Positions 26,330-35,448 of a DNA stretch of 64,000 bases are shown here, one piece after another. Positions within the stretch are counted from its first letter, which is position 1; each line of letters begins with the position of its first letter. The notes beneath the pieces were generated by a model that made no database searches, had not been told where the DNA came from, and saw nothing but the letters and a program-made list of their open reading frames with translations. Source of the stretch: a bacterium (GTDB taxonomy: Bacteria; Bacillota; Clostridia; Lachnospirales; Lachnospiraceae); the NCBI GenBank assembly GCA_004562765.1, contig SFRL01000016.1, positions 5,189 through 69,188 on the forward strand, in the 5' to 3' direction. The translations under genes were made by a program, and so were the position numbers.

Positions 26330-29300
26330 CTAGCGCTCCTCCTTTCGATCCGTCTCATCTTCCATCTCCTGCTCCATCGCCGCGAAGATCTCCTCATCGG
26401 ATTTCATCTGCCGCAGTCTGCGATAACCGCAGTCGTCCATGCGTTCGTCAAAGCCGCAGATACTGCGGTAGCTGCACCAGGTGCACGCATTGCTGCCCTT
26501 CAACTCATAGGGATTCACATCGATTTCCCCCGCCAGCATCCGTCTGCCAAGATCTTTGATCACATAATTCACGTAGGCACTGATCTCCCCAAACTGCTCC
26601 GTGGAATAGACCTTTGAAGTCTTGGACAGATCCCCGCTCTTTGTCCGACTCACAGGAATGACATCCGACTTATCCGTAAATGTTTCATCCATCGCTCCGA
26701 TGATCTGCGGATCCTCATTCAAAATACCGTCCAGACGCAGCTTTTCAAACACACCTTGCCAGATCTGTTCCTCATCCACGGCTCCCTCTGTCTCAATGAC
26801 AGGTTCGTCCACATGGTAGTAAAAGATCCCGGCTGGCAGGATTTCTCCTGTATGTGGTCTCCGTTTCATCAGCTCCATCGCCGCATTCAGGTAGACCACC
26901 AGCTGCAGCTGAAGACCGTGATACATCGACAACAATGAGAATTTCGTCTGACCGGACTTATAATCAATGATCTTCACATAAGTGTCCGCACCCGTATCCA
27001 TCACATCTACGCGGTCGATCCGACCGCGCAGGCGCATTTTTTCCTCAGTGCTCAGCACAAACTCCGATACATCCAGACTGTCCGCCACACCAAAACCAAG
27101 CTCATAATCAGCCGGTAGAAACCGCCCCTTGCGCACCTGTCTGGTGAGCGTATCCACTGTCTGATTTAAAAGCTCTTCGATACGCGTCACAAGATAACGG
27201 TTTTTCGCAGAGGTAAACAGCGCATCGTTCCGACTTTGTTCCATCGCCGTCTGCATTGCTGCTCTGCCGAGCTGTCTGCGTGTTTCCTCCGGAACCGTAA
27301 ACCAGTCGTACTCGCTCTGTGCCAGACCTCTCGCATAGTGCTCCAGTGCCGTATGCACCAGATTACCGAAATCCACCGCCTCAAAGGTATGCTCCTCCCG
27401 GGGATGAAGCTGCAGTCCATATGTCAGAAAATGCTCATAAGCACATGCTGCGAACCGCTCCAGACGTGTGACACTGTTTTCCAGTACACTTCCGTATAGC
27501 AGATGGCTCACCTCAGAAGAAAGTGGCTTTCGCTCCAACCGGTAAAACGCCGCAGACAACATTTTTCCCAACGGCTCCTGCCACTGCTCCTTCGACTCGT
27601 ACCATGCAAACAGTGCACGCCACTCCGCAGAAGCCTCCCCCCGTTTTGCCTCATCCATTCCCTCTGTCAAAAAACGGAATGCCGCACCGGATGCTTCCAT
27701 GTGATCCATAGGTGAGACGATCGTACCGTCTGTCACTGTAAGATCCGGAAACATGCGATGGATCATGCCGATCAGGTAGGAAGGGCGTCTGGACGCACCG
27801 TCCGCGCCACAGCCCGCATAGGTCAGATACAGCCTTTCCGAGGGCTTTGTCATATTCAGATACAGGTAAAATCGCTGGATAAACGCCCGTTCCCGCGCCG
27901 TCGGCGCAAGCTCATAATGCGCCTGTGCCAATGTCTCCCGCTCCAACTGGCTCAGGATGCCGCCCTCGTTGTTAATGCGCGGGATCACACCATCATTCAC
28001 ACCCAGGAAAAAGAGCACCCGGATATTTTCGAGACGTGTCCGCTCAATATCTCCGATCAGCACCTGGTCAAAGCCCGGCGGGATCACTGCCACCTCCGCT
28101 GCCTCAAAACCGGCTTCCAGCACATCGATATATTCCTCCAGAGGCAGGATCTCTTCGCCCAGCAGTCCCACCAGCTTGTCAAACAGATCCATGATGATCC
28201 GCCAGATCCGTCCGTCCTCCTGACTGCGCTCCAGTTCAAAGGCGACCATTACCTCATAGAGTGCCCGCGTGCGGGCGGTTGTTGTTGCATCCGCCGATGT
28301 CATGACATCCATATACGGATCCAGAACTGCCATCAGTTCCGCCCTTTTTTCGTTCAGCGTCTCCAGTCCTTCCGTATCCATCCAGTCCGGGCAGCGCACC
28401 CAGAGCTGATCCCAGCAGCCACGCCCGCAGATTCCGTAAGCCAGCACATAATTCTCCAGCAGATCCGCCTGTCCGGTCTCGATGGGAAGCAGCCCGGACT
28501 TGACGACACGCATCACGCTCTCGTAAGAAAAGTCACGTTTTGCCAGTTCCAGCAGACCACGCACACACTCGATGAGCGGGTGAAACAGGATCGGATTTGT
28601 CTGATCCAGAAAATAGGGAATCTCATACTCTGAAAATACCTGCTGCACGTAGGAAGCATACATCTCCACATCGCCGGATACGATCGCGATATCCTGATAT
28701 CGATATCCGCGTCTCACCAGCCGACGGATCTCCCCTGCTGCAAAGCGAAGTTCATCCACCGGTCTTAAAAATCCCGCCAAATGAAGCTGCTCCTGTCCCT
28801 CCATTTCGCCTTCATATGGTTTTTGCTTCAGCCGGAACAGATTCTGCTCCAGATGATATAAAAGAGGAGCCTTTGCAAACCGGCGCGTCTCTCCATCCTT
28901 TAACACGATCGGCTCCGCCACCCGGACGCCGGTGTCACGCGCCAGTTCCAGCAGCATATGGATCGTCTTTTTTGACAGAAAAAACAGCTGCTCCACATGA
29001 TTCGCGCTGTAAAAATCCTCCCGCGCGTCGATGGTGAGTGCCACGTAACTGTCGATCACCTCCGGAAATACTGCCTGCAAAAATGTCTGCTGAACAGGTG
29101 TGAAGCCTGTAAAACCATCAAAGACAAGCACCGCATCCGCAAACAATTCTGAATCCGGCACAAGCCTTGCGAGATATTCCACGACCTCCTCCGCCAGCAG
29201 ATAATCACCGTCAATCTCTTTTAAAAACGCCTCGTACAAAAGACGGATATCGGAAAGTTTTGCAGCAAGAAGCGGCGAGACATCCTTTTGCCCCGCCATC

Positions 29301-29722
29301 TCGTCCAACGTCTGCGGCTCAATACGGTACTGCGCCAGCTCCGTCAGAAAGGATTTGATCTCATCAATATATCCCATCCGGTGCAGGCTGCCCTGCAAAA
29401 CCGTAAGTTTCGGTTCCAGCTCTCCCGCCAGCTTTTGCAGGATCAGATTTTTTCCGGTATCCTCCAGCACCTGCAGCGTATCCTTGCCCAGTTCCTCAAA
29501 CACACGGTATGCCAGCCGCTTAAAGCTGAGCACATCCACGTTTAAGATCGCATGTTTTTCCTGCCGCCGGACAAACTCCCGCTGTGTCGCCATCGTAAAC
29601 TGCTCCGGAACAAGCACGTAATAAGTGCGCTCCGGATGCTGCGCCGCCTCCGATAAAATATGCTCATATAGAAAATGTGATTTTCCTGCTCCTGAATTCC
29701 CCAAGATCAGATGTAATGCCAT
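26330..29722 (-). CDS. addB: ATP-dependent nuclease subunit B
   Basis: 1130 residues. The N-terminus has a Walker A, LGNSGAGKSHFLYEH, at residues 7-20. The inactivated helicase core recognises Chi in the family. The C-terminal nuclease shows VKIIDYKSGQTKFS near 925. Four cysteines hold a [4Fe-4S] cluster: one in RFAACAYEHFLTYGL near 790 and three in ACTWCSYRSICGFD near 1085. This is the AddB form typical of Clostridia and Bacilli. It ends three bases before addA. It starts three bases after the MacB-like permease gene, so efflux and repair genes share one transcript. Confidence 0.96.
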   Translation of the reverse strand: MALHLILGNSGAGKSHFLYEHILSEAAQHPERTYYVLVPEQFTMATQREFVRRQEKHAILNVDVLSFKRLAYRVFEELGKDTLQVLEDTGKNLILQKLAGELEPKLTVLQGSLHRMGYIDEIKSFLTELAQYRIEPQTLDEMAGQKDVSPLLAAKLSDIRLLYEAFLKEIDGDYLLAEEVVEYLARLVPDSELFADAVLVFDGFTGFTPVQQTFLQAVFPEVIDSYVALTIDAREDFYSANHVEQLFFLSKKTIHMLLELARDTGVRVAEPIVLKDGETRRFAKAPLLYHLEQNLFRLKQKPYEGEMEGQEQLHLAGFLRPVDELRFAAGEIRRLVRRGYRYQDIAIVSGDVEMYASYVQQVFSEYEIPYFLDQTNPILFHPLIECVRGLLELAKRDFSYESVMRVVKSGLLPIETGQADLLENYVLAYGICGRGCWDQLWVRCPDWMDTEGLETLNEKRAELMAVLDPYMDVMTSADATTTARTRALYEVMVAFELERSQEDGRIWRIIMDLFDKLVGLLGEEILPLEEYIDVLEAGFEAAEVAVIPPGFDQVLIGDIERTRLENIRVLFFLGVNDGVIPRINNEGGILSQLERETLAQAHYELAPTARERAFIQRFYLYLNMTKPSERLYLTYAGCGADGASRRPSYLIGMIHRMFPDLTVTDGTIVSPMDHMEASGAAFRFLTEGMDEAKRGEASAEWRALFAWYESKEQWQEPLGKMLSAAFYRLERKPLSSEVSHLLYGSVLENSVTRLERFAACAYEHFLTYGLQLHPREEHTFEAVDFGNLVHTALEHYARGLAQSEYDWFTVPEETRRQLGRAAMQTAMEQSRNDALFTSAKNRYLVTRIEELLNQTVDTLTRQVRKGRFLPADYELGFGVADSLDVSEFVLSTEEKMRLRGRIDRVDVMDTGADTYVKIIDYKSGQTKFSLLSMYHGLQLQLVVYLNAAMELMKRRPHTGEILPAGIFYYHVDEPVIETEGAVDEEQIWQGVFEKLRLDGILNEDPQIIGAMDETFTDKSDVIPVSRTKSGDLSKTSKVYSTEQFGEISAYVNYVIKDLGRRMLAGEIDVNPYELKGSNACTWCSYRSICGFDERMDDCGYRRLRQMKSDEEIFAAMEQEMEDETDRKEER

Positions 29723-29725
29723 AGA

Positions 29726-30901
29726 TCACTCACTCCTCAATGCATCGATCGGATTGAGGCGTGCTGCGCGTTTTGCCGGCATATAACCAAATAAAAGTCC
29801 GATGCCTGCAGACACACCAAAGGCGATAGCGATCGCCTTACCCGAAGGCGAACAGCTCACTCCGATCATATTTCCAAGTGCAGTTGTCGCAATACCGCCG
29901 ATCAAAATACCGATCCCGCCGCCGATGGTTGAGAGCACTGCCGCCTCGATCACAAACTGTTTCATGATATCCCGCTGCTTGGCTCCCAGCGACTTGCGAA
30001 TACCGATCTCACGCGTGCGCTCGCTGACAGACACCAGCATGATATTCATGATACCGATACCTGCTACCAGAAGCGAGATTCCTGCGATACCTACCAGAAT
30101 CTTTTCCATCACACCGATCATATCATCCATGATGTCCAATAAGCTGGCCATATTTGTGACCATATAGCAGTCCTTATCGTGATAAAAATCATACAGATAA
30201 TCTTCCAGTTCCTGCTGCGCCTGCGTGGACTGTTCCGAATTTGTCATCTTTAATGTGTAACCGAAAGGCTGGGCGCTGCCTGCCGCTCTTCCGATCAGTG
30301 TATACGGCGCATAAATGCAGTCGTCCATGGAATATTTTGTGGAATCACCCTTTTCCTTAAGCAAGCCGATGACCGTATAGTTATCCGCACCGATCTTAAT
30401 GCTCTTTCCGACCGGATCTGCACCGTCAAACAGTTCATTACATATGTAGGTTCCAATGACGCATACCTTGCTGCGGGAGAGCATATCCGCATAGGCAAGA
30501 AACCGCCCACTGCTGACCGTCAGTCCCTGAATGATCGCATAGCTCTCACTCACGCCGGAGATCGTCTCATTCTTCATCGTCTGATCCCCAAAGCGCACCG
30601 CTGTCTGCAATGACGATGACGGGGAAAGATCACAAAACTCCCCCTCGTGCGTATCAACAAACTCATACATCTGCGTATCCGTCAGCACCTTGGAACCCTT
30701 TCCCATGAGACTGACCGTGATCGTATCCGCACCCATATCCGAGAAGGACCCCATCGTGTAATCGATCATTCCATCCATCAGAGAGATCATCGCAATGACA
30801 GCACCCACACCGATGATCATGCCGAGCATCGTCAAAAATGCCCGCATCTTATTGCTGACGAGACTGGAAAATGCCATAAAAAATGCTTGTGAAGTTTTCA
30901 T
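29726..30901 (-). CDS. MacB-type ABC transporter permease (FtsX fold)
   Basis: 391 residues. One membrane helix at about 22-45 is followed by an outside domain to about 270 and then three helices, as in MacB/FtsX permeases. The conserved SERTREIGIRKSLGAKQRDIMKQF cytoplasmic loop lies near 295-317, and the end is PAKRAARLNPIDALRSE. It works by mechanotransmission with the ATPase and adaptor encoded just upstream to export an unknown peptide, lipid or drug. Its start overlaps the ATPase stop (ATGA). Confidence 0.9.
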   Translation of the reverse strand: MKTSQAFFMAFSSLVSNKMRAFLTMLGMIIGVGAVIAMISLMDGMIDYTMGSFSDMGADTITVSLMGKGSKVLTDTQMYEFVDTHEGEFCDLSPSSSLQTAVRFGDQTMKNETISGVSESYAIIQGLTVSSGRFLAYADMLSRSKVCVIGTYICNELFDGADPVGKSIKIGADNYTVIGLLKEKGDSTKYSMDDCIYAPYTLIGRAAGSAQPFGYTLKMTNSEQSTQAQQELEDYLYDFYHDKDCYMVTNMASLLDIMDDMIGVMEKILVGIAGISLLVAGIGIMNIMLVSVSERTREIGIRKSLGAKQRDIMKQFVIEAAVLSTIGGGIGILIGGIATTALGNMIGVSCSPSGKAIAIAFGVSAGIGLLFGYMPAKRAARLNPIDALRSE

Positions 30902-31638
30902 TTCCCGGTCACCCTCTCTCTGTATTTCTCTGCCGTTCCGTCAAAGATCACCTTTCCGTCATGGATCTGGATCACCCGCTTCGCCTCCACGGCGATGGAG
31001 TTGTCATGGGTAATGATAACGATCGTATTACCCTCCTCATTCAGTTCCTTCAAAAAATTCAACACATCCCGGCTCGTCCGGGAATCCAACGCTCCCGTCG
31101 GTTCATCTGCCAGTATGAGCGAGGGTCTGCCCACCAGTGCCCGCGCAATGGAAACACGCTGCTGCTGACCTCCGGAGAGCTGGTTGGGATATTTCTTCCA
31201 CACATCTCCCAGTCCGACCTTCTCAAGCGACGCGAGTGCCCGTTCTCTGCGGTCCACATCGTTCACGCCGGCATAGAGTAACGGCAGTTCTACATTTTTG
31301 AGCAGATTCATCTTCGGCAGCAGATTGTACTGCTGAAAAATAAACCCGATCTGTTTATTCCGAATGACTGCCAGCTCGTTGTCCGTCATGGACCCCACAT
31401 CGACGCCATCCAGATAATATTTTCCCTCGGTCGGCACATCGAGTGCACCGATAATATTCATGATCGTAGATTTTCCGCTGCCGGATTTTCCGACGATCGC
31501 CACCATCTCACCGCTGTCAATGGAAAAAGAAATGCCGTCATTTGCGCGCACCTCCACATCTCCCATGCGATAGATCTTATAGATATCCTGCAGTTCGATC
31601 AGATGTGTATGTTCCGCTATGCTTCTATCCTCTGCCAT
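30898..31638 (-). CDS. MacB/LolD-type ABC transporter ATP-binding protein
   Basis: 246 residues. Walker A is VGKSGSGKST near 50, the signature is LSGGQQQRVSIARAL near 152 and Walker B is LILADEPTGALD near 175. The H-loop is ITHD. The spacing fits the LolD/MacB class. It powers the permease that follows. The HlyD-like adaptor gene is 42 bases upstream on the same strand. Confidence 0.93.
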   Translation of the reverse strand: MAEDRSIAEHTHLIELQDIYKIYRMGDVEVRANDGISFSIDSGEMVAIVGKSGSGKSTIMNIIGALDVPTEGKYYLDGVDVGSMTDNELAVIRNKQIGFIFQQYNLLPKMNLLKNVELPLLYAGVNDVDRRERALASLEKVGLGDVWKKYPNQLSGGQQQRVSIARALVGRPSLILADEPTGALDSRTSRDVLNFLKELNEEGNTIVIITHDNSIAVEAKRVIQIHDGKVIFDGTAEKYRERVTGK

Positions 31639-31680
31639 GCCTGCTCCTCTTATTTATTCTCGCCCTGTCCGAAACAGTTA

Positions 31681-33297
31681 TCATTCCTCATCTTCCTCCA
31701 TAGGAGGACCGCCCATCATGAGGCTGTACATGTCTGTCAGTTCTGCGCGCGGCACATAAACCTCATCTGTCTCCTTCAGACCGGAAAGGATCTGCACATA
31801 GGAATCACTGCTGAGACCGGCCTGTACCGTCACCTCATGGAAACCGGCAGGCACTCCTTTTGCGATCGCCTCAGCGTCCGTCTCCTGTCCTTCTTCATTT
31901 TTCACATAGACGACATCACCCCGCATCAGTGCATCCACCGGAATACAGAGCGCATTCTTCTCTTCTTCCAGAACGATCGTCGCGGATACATTCATACCCG
32001 GCAGCAGATCTCCGACCGCATCCATCTCCACCGTCACCGGATACTCTGTGACACCGCCGGTTGTGATCGCCTCCAGACTGATATTGGTGATATGACCGGT
32101 CATTTCCACATTTTCCAGCGCGTCTGCCGTCACCTTTACCTCCTGACCCACATAAATCTTCAGTACATCCAGTTCATCGACCTTCATCTGAAATTTCACC
32201 TTGGACAGATCATAGATCACTGCCAGCGGATTCGCGTAAGTGGCATTGATATTGTCGCCCTCCTTGGCGTTTTTCGTGATGACCGTTCCCGAGATCGGCG
32301 CAGTAATACTGTAGTCATCCAGCTTCTTCTCGGCACTGGACAACTGGTTTTCAGCACTTTCCAGGGAGAGTGCCGAGCTTGCGACAGTGTCTCCCACAGA
32401 AGCATCCTTTAACACAATGTATGTATCACCCTTGTGCACATAGCTGCCCTCTTTCAGGTTCAGCTTCTCGATCGTTCCGCTGCCGTCTGCAAGTATCGTT
32501 CCCTCGGATTTCACAGCAAAGATTCCCTCACTGTTGCAGTCCACACCGCCAATGCTGGCTGTACCGCTCATCCCCGCCGATATCGCACCGGGATTGACCA
32601 GCTCGATCGTCACATAGGTGACCACCATATTTCCGGAAAGTGTTTCCGTTGTCGGTGAAATGGCAGTGACCGTTCCTTTTAATCGTTCACTCTCATCACC
32701 CACATAGACAGTGGCACGATTACCGATCCATGTGCGCTGCACCTCAGCAGCATTAAAAGGCACTTCCAGCGTCATTGTCGTATTATCATAGACATCCGCG
32801 ATCTTGCTTCCCGCCGCGATCTTATCCCCGGCTGAGACATAAAGCTTTTTCACATATCCTTCCTGATCGGAAGTCAGCGAAAGGTTATCCTTACTCTGCG
32901 CCTGCGCATCTACCGCATCCTCATAGCTCTGCTGTGCCTGTCGCACACCCAGCTCGGCGGACTGGACCGCATCCTCCGCATTTTCCGTCGAAAACTGATA
33001 TAACAACTGTCCTTTTTCTACGATATCCCCGGCCTCAAAAGGGGCATCCGTGATCTCCCCCTGTACCATGGATATGATCGCGTACTGATCATTCGGCGCG
33101 ATCGTTCCGGTTCCGGTCAGGGTCTTCTGCAGATCCTGAACCGTCGGCTTTTCGGTCTGATACATACCCTCCAGCATCTCATTTGCCTTGTTTCCAATGA
33201 CTTTCGGCAGGATCACAAAGATCACTACCACCAGCACTGCAAGGATGATCAGCCCTTTTTTATGCCGCTTTAAAAAATTTAAAATTTTATCTTTCAT
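31681..33297 (-). CDS. HlyD-family membrane fusion (adaptor) protein
   Basis: 538 residues. A basic N-terminus and one membrane helix (GLIILAVLVVVIFVILPKVIG, about 14-33) precede lipoyl-like halves, a helical hairpin (QSAELGVRQAQQSYEDAV) and beta-barrel parts with YVTIELVNPGAISAGMSGTASI. This is an MFP of the kind found with MacB-type exporters of Gram-positive bacteria. It should link the permease to the wall side. The C-terminus is acidic (PPMEEDEE). The ATG is chosen because GGAAGG lies 7 bases upstream. Confidence 0.88.
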   Translation of the reverse strand: MKDKILNFLKRHKKGLIILAVLVVVIFVILPKVIGNKANEMLEGMYQTEKPTVQDLQKTLTGTGTIAPNDQYAIISMVQGEITDAPFEAGDIVEKGQLLYQFSTENAEDAVQSAELGVRQAQQSYEDAVDAQAQSKDNLSLTSDQEGYVKKLYVSAGDKIAAGSKIADVYDNTTMTLEVPFNAAEVQRTWIGNRATVYVGDESERLKGTVTAISPTTETLSGNMVVTYVTIELVNPGAISAGMSGTASIGGVDCNSEGIFAVKSEGTILADGSGTIEKLNLKEGSYVHKGDTYIVLKDASVGDTVASSALSLESAENQLSSAEKKLDDYSITAPISGTVITKNAKEGDNINATYANPLAVIYDLSKVKFQMKVDELDVLKIYVGQEVKVTADALENVEMTGHITNISLEAITTGGVTEYPVTVEMDAVGDLLPGMNVSATIVLEEEKNALCIPVDALMRGDVVYVKNEEGQETDAEAIAKGVPAGFHEVTVQAGLSSDSYVQILSGLKETDEVYVPRAELTDMYSLMMGGPPMEEDEE

Positions 33298-33310
33298 ATA
33301 CCGATCCTTC

Positions 33311-35275
33311 CTATTTTGCCTTGGCAACGATCACCCGGACTCTGCCTCCGACTGTTCCGTCATAGTATGCTGTCAGCTCATAATTGCTAAGACTCATTAC
33401 CTTGGACAATTCTGTTGCATAGTAGGTTGAACCTTTTTTCAGATACACGCCCACATCATCCGCCAGCGTGTAAGCGTACTTGCCGTTTGACACCTCTGTC
33501 TTCGTAATGGAAGTCACAGAGACACTGCCCAGCGTCTTGATGCCGGTCACCGTGCCGTCCCCCGCAAAAGCAAACTGCGCCGGTCCGGTATATCCCTGCA
33601 TCGCAAAGATCTGGCCGTTACTGGTGGCAACACCGGTCTGGGAACCGATCTGATAGCTGTAAGTGCCCATAAAAGTCATCGTCTGCGCATTCGCAATCTC
33701 ACTGGCAGCGATCAAAATACCGTATTTGTAATTGTCTCCGGTCACACCGCGCACGATGAGATCCGTGATCTCCTTATCCGCGTTCACATGATAGTAAAGA
33801 ATATTGCTTGCATTGATCGTCAATCCGGCCAGTCGGTTACGTTTCACTCTGTTGTAACTTCCACTGCTGTCATATTCCAGGATCCGAATACTCTCAGAAA
33901 GACGATATCCTGCATAGCTTCCGGCATCGGAACTTACAACGCCATTCAGACGGGTCAATGATACTTTGTTCACAACCGGTTTTCCATTGTCAAACGAGAT
34001 CTCCACCGGTGTGCGCTCGGAGAACTTCGTCAGATCCTCCACCTCATACTCGTGTGTCTCGCCAATCGTATCCAGCATTGTTATGTATTTCTTCACTTCA
34101 TTTGAATTTTTGTCATCACTCACTTTTTCAGTCTTGGACAGAACAATTCCGCCGATAAACGAATTCAGTTTCGCGGCATTGCCCATTCCAACGACTGTGC
34201 CGTCTCTTCCTAAAAGCAGCGTCACATAATCCCCGATCTCATAGCTGCCCATCGCGGACACTTCATAGGCAAGCGTCTGGTCTGCCAGCGTATAACTCGT
34301 TCCGGCGACCGTCACCGCACTCGGTGTATAGCGGTCCGGCGACACCCCGTTCAGACGACCGGTCACACGATCCTGATACACGAAAATACTATTCAGCTTT
34401 TTCGAATAATACAACACATCATATTCATGGATATTGTCAGCAGTGCTTTTTGATCCGTCATTATATATCGTTGATTTTTCTGTTTTAAACGGGATCTGTG
34501 AACGCCAGTCTGCACCTGCGATCACGGGACCATCCAGTTCATCATAGACAAGGGGCAGATATGCCACATCTCCGTTTGCATCCAGTGCATAGCCGAGCGT
34601 CCGCCCGTAAATCGTACCGTTTTTATCTGCCGTAACCAGCATATTATAGAGCAGACAGCACATGTCTCCATACGTCATTTTGTCTTTTGCTTTTTTCTTT
34701 ATATTTTTATTCAGCTTCTGTGCCTTGTAAAAGGACATCTTCGCACTGGAAAGATTTCCCTGAAAATCAGAATCACTGTAGCCGAGCATCGCCAGTACCG
34801 CCGACACCGACTCCTGCAATGTCACTGCCTGCTTCGGACGGAACTTTCCCTTCAGATCGCCCTTCATCCAGCCGTTTTGTACCGCGATCTTTATGTATGG
34901 CGCATAGGCACTCGTCCTTTTCACATCCGAATACATGGATGTTTTTACGGTCGTTCCCACCTTGTTTTTGTACGGTGAGAGCTGTACCAGCATTTTTGCA
35001 AACTGTTGGCGGGTTACCTGTTTCTTTAATCCTGCCGTCGTCGTCTGACTGCTGCTTACGACTCCCATAGCCGTCAACACCCTGCGCGCCAGCACCGGGT
35101 CATAGGTCGGCGTTGTCTTTTCTGCTGTGGTATTCCCGGCAGCTGTCACTACTGTATCTGTAGTACTTATATTTCCTGCATCTGTTCCGGACGCAGCCGA
35201 TGCCGGAAATGTACTTGCCACCGTCAGCACCAGACTCAGGAGCACCATTGCCGGACAAAGCTTCTTTTTCTTCAT
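33311..35275 (-). CDS. secreted S-layer-homology domain protein
   Basis: 654 residues. A signal peptide ends near residue 28 (ASTFPASAAS). SLH repeats cover about 60-220; the clearest one is MYSDVKRTSAYAPYIKIAVQNGWMKG followed by GKFRPKQAVTLQESVSAVLAMLGY. The rest is beta-rich sequence without a known domain. SLH repeats bind secondary wall polymer, so the protein should sit on the cell surface. The gene starts an operon with the adaptor gene 13 bases downstream, so it may be an outer partner of the MacB-type exporter. Confidence 0.85.
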   Translation of the reverse strand: MKKKKLCPAMVLLSLVLTVASTFPASAASGTDAGNISTTDTVVTAAGNTTAEKTTPTYDPVLARRVLTAMGVVSSSQTTTAGLKKQVTRQQFAKMLVQLSPYKNKVGTTVKTSMYSDVKRTSAYAPYIKIAVQNGWMKGDLKGKFRPKQAVTLQESVSAVLAMLGYSDSDFQGNLSSAKMSFYKAQKLNKNIKKKAKDKMTYGDMCCLLYNMLVTADKNGTIYGRTLGYALDANGDVAYLPLVYDELDGPVIAGADWRSQIPFKTEKSTIYNDGSKSTADNIHEYDVLYYSKKLNSIFVYQDRVTGRLNGVSPDRYTPSAVTVAGTSYTLADQTLAYEVSAMGSYEIGDYVTLLLGRDGTVVGMGNAAKLNSFIGGIVLSKTEKVSDDKNSNEVKKYITMLDTIGETHEYEVEDLTKFSERTPVEISFDNGKPVVNKVSLTRLNGVVSSDAGSYAGYRLSESIRILEYDSSGSYNRVKRNRLAGLTINASNILYYHVNADKEITDLIVRGVTGDNYKYGILIAASEIANAQTMTFMGTYSYQIGSQTGVATSNGQIFAMQGYTGPAQFAFAGDGTVTGIKTLGSVSVTSITKTEVSNGKYAYTLADDVGVYLKKGSTYYATELSKVMSLSNYELTAYYDGTVGGRVRVIVAKAK

Positions 35276-35354
35276 GTCATTTCCCCTCTCAGATTATTCA
35301 TGACCAATCATAAAACCACAGCTCGATTTTAGCTGCTGCTATTTGAAACGAAAG

Positions 35355-35383
35355 ATCGGGCAGAAGGTCTTCTCCTGCCCGAT
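35355..35383 (-). terminator. probable terminator of the beta-propeller gene
   Basis: A 9-bp perfect stem ATCGGGCAG/CTGCCCGAT with an 11-base loop, followed on the minus strand by CTTTCGTTTC. The T tail is weak. Confidence 0.55.
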
Positions 35384-35448
35384 TGATAGTATACCACGTG
35401 TCGTATCTGTTGTGTGGATTTTTATAAAATTTTAAGATTCTTTGTGCA

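Noticed and set aside
27758..28633. A 291-codon open frame on the plus strand
   Set aside because: It is antisense to addB, which has all family motifs.
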